Positions 1-7,500 of a stretch of 9,404 nucleotides of DNA are shown here, piece by piece. A program made the translations under genes and the position numbers. The DNA lies in NCBI GenBank assembly GCA_016297535.1, contig JAEDGL010000093.1, forward strand, positions 1 through 9,404. Reading direction: 5' to 3'. The DNA comes from Clostridia bacterium (GTDB lineage: Bacteria > Bacillota > Clostridia > Christensenellales > Aristaeellaceae). The notes beneath the pieces are model-generated. The model worked only from the letters and a program-made list of their open reading frames with translations. It was not told the origin of the DNA and did no database searches. Each line of letters begins with the position of its first letter. Within the stretch, counting starts at the first letter, position 1.

Positions 1-822
1 GCTTTCAAACACGCCGTAAACCACCGAGCCGCTGCCGGTCATCATGCCGCGCACCGCGCCGAGCGCCTCCAGAGCGCGCGCAGCCTCGCCGATGGCGGGA
101 CGCGCCTGCACGCTTACCCCTTCCAGCACATTGTTCATGGCCTTTCCGAGCGCGGGAAGATCGCCCCTCAGCAACGCCTGCTGAGCCGCCGCCGTTTGCG
201 GACGGGAAAGCACTGCCGGATCCAGCGCGTCAAAGGCGCCAAAAACCTCCCGTGTGCTCAGGCCGCCGCAGGGCTGCAGCATTACCAGATGCACGCAGGG
301 AGCGGGAGACAGCGGGTGAATGTCCTCGCCAATGCCGCCCACCCGGGCCAGCCCTCCGGTGAGCATGAAAGGAATATCCGCTCCAAGGGACAGCCCCAGG
401 GCCAGAAGCTCCTTTTTGGAAAGCTGCAGTTGCCACAATTGCACAAGACCCTGCAGCGCAGCAGCGGCATCCGCACTGCCGCCGCCCATGCCCGCGCCGG
501 AGGGGATGGCTTTACGCAGCTTGATGCGCGCGCCCTTTTGGACATGGCAGTAATCGCGCAGCTTTTGGGCTGCGCGGTATACCAGATTGCTCTGGTCGTA
601 GCAGACCGCCTGGGAGGACAGCGCATCCTCCTGCGAGGCATCCGCCGTGTCGTGTTCCTGCGATGCGTTTTCCAGAAGCAGCGTATCCGCCTCCTCCAGC
701 CAGAGCGTATCGTGCATGTCCACGCTCTGCATCAGCATATCCATCAGGTGATAGCCATCCGGCCGGGTTCCCAGAATATCCAGCGTCCAGTTGATTTTGG
801 CATGCGCCTTTAGACAAAGCAT
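1..822 (-). CDS. ispE: 4-diphosphocytidyl-2-C-methyl-D-erythritol kinase (IspE), 3' end outside window
   Basis: IspE is the cytosolic GHMP-superfamily kinase of the MEP isoprenoid pathway; it phosphorylates the 2-hydroxyl of CDP-methylerythritol with ATP. The minus-strand frame is open from ATG at 822 to base 1 (274 codons) with no stop, so probably only 10-25 C-terminal residues are missing. Visible motifs: AHAKIN near the N-terminus, with Lys9 matching the catalytic Lys; the GHMP ATP-binding loop PSGAGMGGGSADAAA (107-121); GADIPF (147-152), with Asp149 matching the catalytic Asp; and the glycine-rich C-terminal motif MTGSGS (261-266). AAAGGG lies 9 bases upstream of the ATG. Oddity: residues about 53-75 form an acidic, Gln/Ser-rich insertion with ASQE twice, where most IspE proteins have a short loop before the N-L-V/I-Y-R/K motif. 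Transcribed divergently from the neighbouring operon. Confidence 0.95.
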   Translation of the reverse strand, partial: MLCLKAHAKINWTLDILGTRPDGYHLMDMLMQSVDMHDTLWLEEADTLLLENASQEHDTADASQEDALSSQAVCYDQSNLVYRAAQKLRDYCHVQKGARIKLRKAIPSGAGMGGGSADAAAALQGLVQLWQLQLSKKELLALGLSLGADIPFMLTGGLARVGGIGEDIHPLSPAPCVHLVMLQPCGGLSTREVFGAFDALDPAVLSRPQTAAAQQALLRGDLPALGKAMNNVLEGVSVQARPAIGEAARALEALGAVRGMMTGSGSVVYGVFES

Positions 823-842
823 TGCATCCAGCCCTTTTGGTG

Positions 843-866
843 TGGTATAGTATCAACAGTATACCA
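843..866. promoter_or_regulatory. Palindromic overlapping divergent promoters (ispE / DUF1934 operon)
   Basis: The arms TGGTATA (843-849) and TATACCA (860-866) form a perfect 7-bp inverted repeat with a 10-base spacer. Each arm is also an extended -10 box. On the plus strand it is TGG-TATAGT (-10 at 846-851), with a weak -35 TTGCAT at 822-827 and an 18-base spacer. On the minus strand it is TGG-TATACT (-10 at 858-863), with TTAACG (881-886 complement) at 17 bases. The inferred start sites overlap, so the two promoters point across each other. A second possible plus-strand pair is TTGGTG (837-842)-N17-TATACC (860-865). The palindrome could instead be an operator. Read from sequence match only. 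Confidence 0.5.
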
Positions 867-901
867 TTTTTTGATGCACACGTTAAGGGGGTGGAGGCCA
901 A

Positions 902-1354
902 ATGACGGCAATTCCTGTGCTCATTTCGCTCAAATCCAACGCACACCGCGACGAAGCGACCGAAGATGAAACCATGAGCATGCTGACCTCCGGCTCGCTG
1001 GAGGTGGACGACGCCAAAGCGGTGATCCGGTACGAGGAGAGCATTGACGAAAGCCAGCCGCCTCAGCAGGTGGAACTGGTGGTGGAAAACGAAACCGTTA
1101 CCATGAACCGCGGGGGAGCCTATTCCACGCAGATGGTGTTTCGCCTGGGCTGCCGGTATGAGGGACAGTATCGAACGCCCTATGGCGATATGGATCTGGC
1201 GCTGTACTGTACACGCCTTGGCTATGATCTGGGAGAGGACGGTGGTGACCTGGAGCTGAGCTATCAGCTGGATATCAATGGACGGTTTGCCGCCATGCAC
1301 GATATGGAGCTGCACCTGTTCCGCCAGGGGGATGAAGATGAACCTGAAGGCTGA
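902..1354 (+). CDS. DUF1934 (YwiB-like) beta-barrel protein
   Basis: A 150-residue cytosolic protein with no signal peptide or membrane segment. Its pattern fits the DUF1934/YwiB family of small calycin-like beta-barrels of unknown function: an N-terminal strand with VLISLKS, the segment MSMLTSGSLEVDDAKAVI, a central VELVVENETVTMNRGG, the strand-turn region GQYRTPYGDMDLALYCT, and the terminal LELSYQLDINGRFAAMHDMEL. In these proteins a run of alternating hydrophobic and polar strands ends near the C-terminus. A purine-rich site (GGAGG at 893-897, with AAGGGGG just before it) precedes the ATG. It is the first gene of a plus-strand run, and its last 17 bases overlap the next gene. In Bacillus the family member sits beside argS; no argS follows here. 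The family is assigned from pattern memory; the molecular role is unknown. Confidence 0.8.
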   Translation: MTAIPVLISLKSNAHRDEATEDETMSMLTSGSLEVDDAKAVIRYEESIDESQPPQQVELVVENETVTMNRGGAYSTQMVFRLGCRYEGQYRTPYGDMDLALYCTRLGYDLGEDGGDLELSYQLDINGRFAAMHDMELHLFRQGDEDEPEG

Positions 1355-1874
1355 GCAGCGACGATTGTATGCGCTGCTGCCTTCGGATGCGCATTGCTTT
1401 GTACGGGTGTGCAGCCACGACAGCGCCCTGTGGGTGAGCGATCTGCCGCGAAAGGGTGTGGAATGCACCGCACTGCCGGCTGCCTTGTACCGGGAAGGCT
1501 TTGAAATACGGCCGGATGAAGCGGCGCGCCTGTGGTATGTGGACTGGACCATGGAGCGCTGGCAGCAGCTACTGAAGGCACTGCCCACGGAATGCCCGTC
1601 GTTGCCCGCAGGGGAGGAATACCACGAGGCCTATGTGCTGTGCAGGCTGTGGCTGCTGCATCCCGCGGCGTTTGCTCCGCAGCAGCTGCCCGTTTTGCGC
1701 AGGGTTGTCAAGCTGATGGCACAGCCGCCCGCTGTGCTTTTGCGTTCGGTTCGCGCCCTGCACGAGGAAGCTGCCGTGCAGCTGAGGCAGGGAAGGCCCG
1801 TTGCTCATTGCGCCGGTGCGTTGCTGGCCGCGTGGCTTGCGGAACATGATGGCGAAAAGGAGGGGAAAACATGA
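1338..1874 (+). CDS. Unrecognised 178-residue protein
   Basis: I do not recognise this family. The start is placed at ATG 1338 because AGGGGG (1326-1331) sits 6 bases upstream; an in-frame ATG at 1332 touches that site, and one at 1278 lies deep inside the upstream gene. The frame then overlaps the DUF1934 gene by 17 bases and ends in an ATGA overlap with the next gene, so it is almost certainly translated by coupling. The protein looks soluble: an N-terminal Arg/Leu-rich helix, a beta-like middle with WVSDLPRK, an aromatic stretch LWYVDWTMERWQQLL, then a long helical C-terminal half rich in Leu, Ala, Gln and His ending with a charged tail (EHDGEKEGKT). Three tryptophans within 12 residues are notable. 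No catalytic or metal motif is evident. The tight packing argues that it is real; its role is unknown. Confidence 0.7.
   Translation: MNLKAEQRRLYALLPSDAHCFVRVCSHDSALWVSDLPRKGVECTALPAALYREGFEIRPDEAARLWYVDWTMERWQQLLKALPTECPSLPAGEEYHEAYVLCRLWLLHPAAFAPQQLPVLRRVVKLMAQPPAVLLRSVRALHEEAAVQLRQGRPVAHCAGALLAAWLAEHDGEKEGKT
1857..1865 (+). promoter_or_regulatory. Strong Shine-Dalgarno site for MBL-fold gene
   Basis: AAGGAGGGG lies 5 bases before ATG 1871 and inside the end of the preceding gene. It fixes the start of the hydrolase gene and supports independent re-initiation at the ATGA junction. Confidence 0.8.
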
Positions 1875-2518
1875 TTCTCAAATATTACGGCCATTCCTTT
1901 TTCACTGTAACGCTGGAAAGCGGAAAAACCATTGCCTGTGATCCCTATGGGGATTTTTATGAATATCCCAGGCGCAATGTCAAAGCGGATATCTGCCTTG
2001 TAAGCCACCACCATCACGATCACGATGGGGTGGAGCAGTGCCTGCAGCCCGGGGCGCAGGTGGTGGATACCGCCGGGGTTCACAAGCTGGGCGACGGATT
2101 GACCGTTCGTTCTGTTGCCACCTGGCATGACGACCGTCAGGGTGCGCTGCGCGGAACAAATCTGATCCATATCATCGAGGCCGAGGGCCTTCGCGTTGCG
2201 CACGCGGGCGATCTGGGCCATCTGCCGGATGCGAAGCAAATCCGGGACATCGGATCGGTCGATGTGCTGCTGGTGCCCGTGGGCGGCTACTACACCGTGG
2301 ATGCAAAAACGGCGCTGGAGCTGTGCTGCCTGCTGCAGCCAGTGTGCGCCATTCCCATGCACTACCGCACCCGTTTTGATCCCGACATGCCCATCAGCCC
2401 TCTGAGTGATTTTCTCGATCTGGCAAAAGCGGAGGATACGCAGATGCCGCTTTTGCGCATAACCAGGGCGGATGTGCTGGAGCGCCCGTCCGTGGTAACA
2501 ATGTCTGTTCTGGCGTAA
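1871..2518 (+). CDS. Metallo-beta-lactamase-fold metal-dependent hydrolase
   Basis: A 215-residue cytosolic hydrolase of the metallo-beta-lactamase superfamily, closest in pattern to the short UPF0173/YtkL-like (Lactamase_B_3) group. It begins with the typical MILKYYGHSFF strand. The metal motif H-x-H-x-D-H is seen in SHHHHDHDG (His46, His48, Asp50, His51). Further likely ligands are His86 (TWHDD), Asp114 in HAGDLGH (111-117) and the terminal His164 in PMHYRT. Length matches the group. Substrate is unknown; relatives of this compact type lack the extra domains of RNase J, glyoxalase II or RNase Z. The start codon overlaps the upstream stop (ATGA), so translation is coupled to the preceding gene. 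A 51-base gap separates it from the next gene. Confidence 0.88.
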   Translation: MILKYYGHSFFTVTLESGKTIACDPYGDFYEYPRRNVKADICLVSHHHHDHDGVEQCLQPGAQVVDTAGVHKLGDGLTVRSVATWHDDRQGALRGTNLIHIIEAEGLRVAHAGDLGHLPDAKQIRDIGSVDVLLVPVGGYYTVDAKTALELCCLLQPVCAIPMHYRTRFDPDMPISPLSDFLDLAKAEDTQMPLLRITRADVLERPSVVTMSVLA

Positions 2519-2569
2519 CGCACATTGGCGCCGGAATCATTCCCGGTTTTGCGGAAAGGAACATCAAGA

Positions 2570-3634
2570 ATGATCACATGGCCTGTGTCCGACAGGGAAA
2601 AGCTGAACCGCCTGCTGCAAACCGCCGAAAACAATCTGCGCGCTCTGGAGCTGTTCAGCAGCTATTTGCAGATCTGTCCCCGCTTTGTAAAGGCGGAGGA
2701 TATTCGCAGCCTTACGCAGGATTGCGGCGTAGATGTGCAAACCGCTCAGCGCCTGCTGGTGCAGGCTGCCTGCGGTCTGGATTGCGAGAATCGGGAAAAG
2801 GATCGGTTCTTGGAAAAGCAGTATTTTCGCCATGCCATTCATTTGCTGGATGCCCGGGAATGCCGTGCGGATCCCTATTATCAAACCATCAGGCTGCCCG
2901 AGACTTCGCGCGGAAAGTGGAAAATGGGCTATAAAACCATCGAGGCCTATGAGCTGTTTACATCGGATGATCTGAAACGTTTGCCAGACGGGCGCGAAAT
3001 TCCCCAGACGGGCTTTTTTACGGAGGATTTCCATGCCCCCATGGTAGAGGAAAACGGTCGTGAGTGGATGACCGTTACCCCCAGCGAAATCCATACCATG
3101 ACGGCTGATATTCAGGCGGCGCATGGCAAAGTGGCTGTGTTTGGGCTGGGGCTTGGCTATTATGCCTTCATGGTTTCGCAAAAACCGGAGGTAACGCAGG
3201 TGGTGGTAGTGGAGCGTGACCCCAGCGTTATCTCGCTGTTTACCGAATTTATTCTACCCCAGTTTCCGCACAGGGACAAGATAACTGTTTTGGAAGCGGA
3301 TGCATATCTGTATGCGGAAAAAATGGGACGGGAACACTTCGACTGCTCTTATGTGGATATCTGGCACGATGTGCTGGACGGCGTGGAAATGTATCTGAAA
3401 ATGAAGCGGATGGAAAAGCATTCGCCCGGTACGCAGTTTCTGTACTGGATTGAGCCCAGCATGCTTGCCTGGCTGCGTGCAATGGCGCTGATGGAGGTGG
3501 AGGAGGAAACCGAAGGACCGATGATGCACACGCTTGGAAGCATTCATGGCGTGGATGCGCTGATGGAAGCCCTTTCGGATGCCCAACTCAAACAACTTGC
3601 GCCCCTGATCCCCCTGGAAACAGCGCGCAGATAA
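2570..3634 (+). CDS. SAM-dependent methyltransferase-like (spermidine-synthase-like Rossmann) protein
   Basis: A 354-residue soluble protein. The start is ATG 2570, 9 bases after AAAGGA (2555-2560); a TTG at 2525 in the same frame has no ribosome site. Residues 1-115 are helical and contain no domain I know. The C-terminal part is a class I methyltransferase-type Rossmann fold: glycine-rich loop VAVFGLGLGYYAF (188-200), an acidic residue ending beta-2 (VVVVERDP, Glu215), EADAY with Asp244 at the next loop, and YVDIWHD (261-267) where spermidine synthases carry their D-x-Y/x-D region. Together these suggest binding of SAM or decarboxylated SAM. Substrate cannot be read; enzyme activity itself is inferred. 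The stop codon is followed after 11 bases by the M24 gene, whose ribosome site overlaps this stop, so the two are cotranscribed. Confidence 0.75.
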   Translation: MITWPVSDREKLNRLLQTAENNLRALELFSSYLQICPRFVKAEDIRSLTQDCGVDVQTAQRLLVQAACGLDCENREKDRFLEKQYFRHAIHLLDARECRADPYYQTIRLPETSRGKWKMGYKTIEAYELFTSDDLKRLPDGREIPQTGFFTEDFHAPMVEENGREWMTVTPSEIHTMTADIQAAHGKVAVFGLGLGYYAFMVSQKPEVTQVVVVERDPSVISLFTEFILPQFPHRDKITVLEADAYLYAEKMGREHFDCSYVDIWHDVLDGVEMYLKMKRMEKHSPGTQFLYWIEPSMLAWLRAMALMEVEEETEGPMMHTLGSIHGVDALMEALSDAQLKQLAPLIPLETARR

Positions 3635-3645
3635 GGAGAAGCATT

Positions 3646-4335
3646 ATGGAGCACAAGCAGGTGCAGGCGCTTGCCAAAGAAACGATGAAATGCATTCGCA
3701 CGGAAGTCAGGGCGGGTATGCCATTGCAGGAGGTGCGGGAGCGCTGCGAAAACCATATGCGGGAGCTTGGCGCGGATTCGTTCTGGTATTACGGTGTGGG
3801 CGCGTTTGTGTTTTCCGGGAATCAAACCGCGCTTTCCATTTCGGGGCGCAATTATCAAACGCCGGATCGCGTGCTGGAGGAAAACGATATCCTCACCATT
3901 GATTTAAGCCCGCAGTGCGAAGGCGTATGGGGCGATTACGCACGAACCATCATCCTTCAAAACGGAACGGCGGTAAAGGACATTGCACAGATCCGCAACG
4001 GCCAGTGGAAAAACGGATTGCTGGCGGAGGAACGGCTGCATAAGGAGCTGTTCCGCGTCGCCAGGCCGGAGCTGACCTTTGATCAGCTCTACGAGCACAT
4101 GAGCGCCTTTATCCGGGCTTGCGGATGGATCAATCTTGATTTCAACGGCAATCTGGGACACTCCATCGTTGCACAAAAGGATGACCGCATTTATATTGAA
4201 AAGGGCAACCGGCGGCGACTGGGCGATGTGAGCCTCTTTACGTTTGAACCGCATATCGGCGCTGAAGGCTCTCCCTACGGATACAAACAAGAAGACATCT
4301 ATGGCTTTGAAAACGGCATTCTAAAACAATTATAG
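3646..4335 (+). CDS. M24-family (pita-bread fold) metallopeptidase-like protein
   Basis: A 229-residue protein equal in length to one M24 catalytic domain, without the N-terminal domain of aminopeptidase P. The five dinuclear-metal ligands of M24 enzymes are in order and correctly spaced: Asp86 (TIDLSP), Asp97 (GDYARTI), His172 (LGHSI), Glu201 (FTFEPH) and Glu216 (KQEDIYG). The two histidines that bind or activate substrate in methionine aminopeptidase and E. coli PepP seem absent: there is no His between SG (57-58) and Asp86, and Asp179 sits seven residues after His172, where PepP has its second His. The product may therefore be a peptidase with changed chemistry, a creatinase-like hydrolase or a binding protein. 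AAGGAGA (3633-3639) precedes the ATG by 6 bases. Last gene of the run, ending at a hairpin terminator. Confidence 0.87.
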   Translation: MEHKQVQALAKETMKCIRTEVRAGMPLQEVRERCENHMRELGADSFWYYGVGAFVFSGNQTALSISGRNYQTPDRVLEENDILTIDLSPQCEGVWGDYARTIILQNGTAVKDIAQIRNGQWKNGLLAEERLHKELFRVARPELTFDQLYEHMSAFIRACGWINLDFNGNLGHSIVAQKDDRIYIEKGNRRRLGDVSLFTFEPHIGAEGSPYGYKQEDIYGFENGILKQL

Positions 4336-4339
4336 CGAA

Positions 4340-4364
4340 AACAGCGTCCAATAGGGGCGCTGTT
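4340..4364. terminator. Terminator hairpin, copy 1 (bidirectional)
   Basis: A 10-bp stem (4340-4349 with 4355-4364, one G-T wobble) carries a 5-base loop AATAG, directly after the M24 stop codon. The upstream AAAA (4338-4341) becomes a TTTT tail when read on the minus strand, so this copy can best stop the convergent helicase transcript. On the plus strand it lacks a T-tract. Confidence 0.7.
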
Positions 4365-4389
4365 CAGGCTATCGATAAACCCTGTGGGA

Positions 4390-4419
4390 GGAGTCGGAGG
4401 GCCGCAGCCCACCGACTCC
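4390..4419. repeat. Hairpin B in the intergenic array
   Basis: GGAGTCGG (4390-4397) pairs with CCGACTCC (4412-4419); after one A-A mismatch, GGGC (4399-4402) pairs with GCCC (4407-4410) around the loop CGCA. The GC-rich stem has no T-tract, so it is unlikely to be a terminator by itself. Confidence 0.8.
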
Positions 4420-4423
4420 GGTT

Positions 4424-4454
4424 CCGAGCCCAGCGACATGTGCGCTGGGCTCGG
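4424..4454. repeat. Hairpin C in the intergenic array (12-bp perfect stem)
   Basis: CCGAGCCCAGCG (4424-4435) is perfectly complementary to CGCTGGGCTCGG (4443-4454), with a 7-base loop ACATGTG. It is the longest perfect stem in the window. There is no following T-tract. Confidence 0.85.
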
Positions 4455-4456
4455 TT

Positions 4457-4473
4457 GCCTTGCGCAGCAAGGC
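4457..4473. repeat. Hairpin D in the intergenic array
   Basis: GCCTTGC (4457-4463) pairs with GCAAGGC (4467-4473) around a 3-base loop GCA, only two bases after hairpin C. It is followed by TTTCT, a poor T-tract. Confidence 0.7.
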
Positions 4474-4479
4474 TTTCTA

Positions 4480-4508
4480 AACAGCGTCCAATAGGGGCGC
4501 TGTTTTCG
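4480..4508. terminator. Terminator hairpin, copy 2
   Basis: The same 10-bp stem as copy 1 (4480-4489 with 4495-4504, loop AATAG), here followed by TTTTCGC on the plus strand (the T run is 4501-4506 with one G). It is the better placed copy for ending plus-strand transcription from the M24 operon, five bases before the helicase stop codon. Confidence 0.7.
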
Positions 4509-4512
4509 CTAC

Positions 4513-7500
4513 TTACAGGTCAAATAGCGTTAGCTGTTGTACCTTGGGCGCTTTGGCGCGCGCGTGGATATCAGCGCGCATCACGGAGGAAGGCAGTTCC
4601 CTGGCAAAGACGGACGGCTTTCCGGCGCAGGTTACAATCAGCTCCTCCCGTGCACGGGTGATGCCCACAAAAAACAGACGGCGTTCTTCCTCGATATCTG
4701 TATGGCTCTGCGCACGCTCCAGAGGGAGAGACCCCTCTGATACGCCCGCAAGAAAAACCACCGGAAATTCCAGCCCCTTAGCGGCATGCAGGGTCATCAG
4801 GCGTACGGCGCCGCTAATGTATTCTGTGCCGGACGCGCGGCGCACGTCTGCACTGTCTTCCGTGCGCAGGCTGCTCAGCATGGAGGGCAAATCCGCATAA
4901 AATACAGCGGCGTTCAGCAGACCGCTTACAGCATCCGATTCCAGATGGCATAGGCTTGCGAGCACTTCCAGCAGTTTACGGGGTTTTTCCTGCAAAAGGC
5001 GGGGCGATATCCGGCTCACCGCATCCACCCACGGCTGCAGCAGCGGAAAATCCGCAAGCATCTGGGCCAGAAGGCCGGCGTCCAGCGTTTCACATTCGGA
5101 AAGCGCTACGGCGGCAGGCTGGATGAGCGCGGCAGGTATACGCCACAATCCGTCCAGAGCGGCGTGCAGGGAGACGCTGTCGCGGCGATCCAGCAGGCTT
5201 GCAAAAAAGCCCAGCATTCCCTGCACGGTTTGATCGCACAAAAACGCATCATGACCGGAAATGACACAGGGGATGCTGTCGTGCGCAAGAGCGGCTTCAA
5301 TCTGCTCCAGCTGGCGGTGCGTTCGGCACAGAATGGCGATTTCGGAAAAGGACCGGGTAACGGCGCGTTCCCCACGGTCGCGCTGAGCCTCCAGCATATC
5401 CACACCGCCCGCCATGTGCGCGATCTCACGAGCAATCCATACCGCTTCAGAAAAGCAATCCGGCGCCTCCAGCAGGCGGATCGCGGTTCCGGCCGGACGG
5501 TTGGCTTCCAGCACGCGTTCCATGCCGGGATTGGGGCGGATGGCGCATAGCGCGGCTTCCACAATCTGCGGCGTGCAGCGGTAATTATGCCGCAAACGGA
5601 TGAGATTGGTATGCGGATGGGCGTTCAGAAAGGTCTCAAAGCAATCCGCCTGTGCGCCGCGAAAGCCGTAAATGGCCTGATCGGGATCGCCAATTACGAA
5701 CAGGCTTTCGCTCTTTTCGCTCCAATGATTGATGAGTGCATGCTGCAGCGGGTTGATGTCCTGAAATTCATCCACCAGCAGATGGTGAAACTGTTTTTTA
5801 GCGGAAACGGGCACTTGCAGCGCGTGCAGCAGCACATCGTCCAGATCGCGCACGCCCAGCAGCTTCAGGCGCTGCTCATACGCGCCGGGCAGCCATGCGG
5901 GCAGGGAGGCCGTTTCCTGTGTGCGCACACACAGATGATTTTTGTACAGCGAAAGCAGACGCAGGCATTCGCCAGGGGAGAGATGCTCCTCATGCTCCTT
6001 GAGCAGGGTGGACACAATTTCCTGCGCCTGGGGCCGGGTGACGGTGGGCCTGCGATCCAGAAGCTTCATGCAGATGGCGTGGAATGTTCCTACGGTCAGG
6101 CCGCGAACGGCCTTTTTGCCCAGCCGCGCGGTAAGGCGTTCCAGCATTTCCGCTGCGGCCTGCCGGGTAAAGGTAACGGCGGTGATTTCGCCGGAAGGTA
6201 CGCCCAGAGACTCAATCAGATAAGCGATGCGGGAGACCAGCGTTTTGGTTTTGCCTGTGCCGGGACCCGCTACAACGGCAGTGCAGGCATCGGCGCTTTG
6301 CACTGCGAGCAGCTGTTCGGCGTTCATGGGCTCGGTGGCTTGCGCATCAGGCCCGACGGCTGCTTTCCCGGCTTCCTTTTTCCGGCTTACGCCCTGCGTG
6401 CGAAAGCCGGTGGCTTTTGCAGGTACCAATGGCTCCAGCAGGGACGTCTGTCCACAGAGCAGCTGCGTTTCCCCGGGCTCAAACAGCCTGATAACGCCGT
6501 ACTCGCCGTCGTATCCGGCCTGACGGATCACCCGTCCTTCCCGCAAGCGTTGTACGCCTTGCGCAACGATCGGGCCTGCGGCGCTTTCGATATCGTCCAG
6601 GGAGCGCAAACGCAGAATGTCAAACTCGCTGCCCAGCCTGCCAAGCAGCGCAAAATAAGCCGCATCTACTTTTTTGGACGCTTGAGAAACCCCCATGCAA
6701 TCTGCCAGCAGCTCCGGCAAAGGCATCAGGCTTTCAAAGGGCTTGAGAAGTGCGATGGGCGCTGCGCGATCGGCCAAAGCCTCTACCCGGTGCAACACTC
6801 CCACGGTAAGCCTGCGTCCGCACACAGGACAGAGCCCATTGAGCTGCACCGTCTGCGCAGGCTCCAGGCAGCAACGGCAGTTGCGGTGACCATCCAGATG
6901 ATACTTGCCTTCTTCGGGATAAAACTCAATGGTGCCATGAAAGCCCTCGCCGGTTTCGATGGCGCGTTTAAGCGCGGGATAGCTGCATTCACAATCCAGA
7001 AGATTGGCTTCGCGGCCCAGTTTGGCGGGGGAATGGGCATCCGAATTGGATACCAGCGTGTATCCATCCAGCATGGAAAGCCTTCGGTTCATAAGCGGAT
7101 CGGAGGATAGTCCGGTTTCCAGCGCGTGAATGTAGGGCGACATATCCGCATAGCATTCTTCCAGCGTTTCAAAATCCGAAAACGCGCCAAACAGCGAAAA
7201 ATGCGGCGTCCAGATATGAGCGGGAATGTAAATGGCCTGCGGACAGCATTCCAGCGTAATCTCCAGCAGATCGCGGCTGTCCAGCCCAAGTATCGGCCGG
7301 CCGTCGCTGCGTATATTGCCAATGGCTTCCAGACGGTGGGAAAGTTCCTCAGCCGCTTCCAGCGATGGCAGCAGTATTACATGGTGCACCTTGCGCGTTT
7401 TGCCGCCACGCTTGTAAATCGTGCTGATTTCGCCGGAAACCACAAAGCGAGGCGCGTCTTGCGGCTGAATCTCGCAGGGTAAAACCAGGCTGTCGCGCAG

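Larger units (their letters stand above)
4339..4504. repeat. 26-bp direct repeat flanking a 114-bp hairpin array
   Basis: The 26 bases at 4339-4364 recur exactly at 4479-4504, 140 bases downstream. The first copy is preceded by TAGCGA and the second is followed by TTCGCTA, so the whole block (about 4334-4511) also ends in a perfect 14-bp inverted repeat, TAGCGAAAACAGCG and its complement. The 114 bases between the copies hold three perfect or near-perfect hairpins. This fills the non-coding gap between the convergent M24 and helicase genes. It looks like a terminator that was duplicated, or split by insertion of a palindromic intergenic element. Confidence 0.8.

Noticed and set aside
512..1588. 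Minus-strand open frame of 358 codons across ispE, the promoter region and the DUF1934 gene
   Set aside because: It runs in the wrong frame through the real ispE start and antisense to two supported genes; its translation has no family pattern.
2525..2569. TTG start giving 15 extra residues on the methyltransferase-like protein
   Set aside because: No ribosome site precedes it, whereas ATG 2570 has AAAGGA at a good distance.
4339..4504. CRISPR-like repeat pair
   Set aside because: Only two repeats with a hairpin-filled 114-base interval; each repeat is itself a terminator hairpin, and there are no cas genes.
5587..7110. Long plus-strand open frame of 507 codons opposite the helicase gene
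   Set aside because: It lies entirely antisense to the EndoQ-helicase coding frame, has no recognisable domain or ribosome site, and is a by-product of GC-rich codon use.
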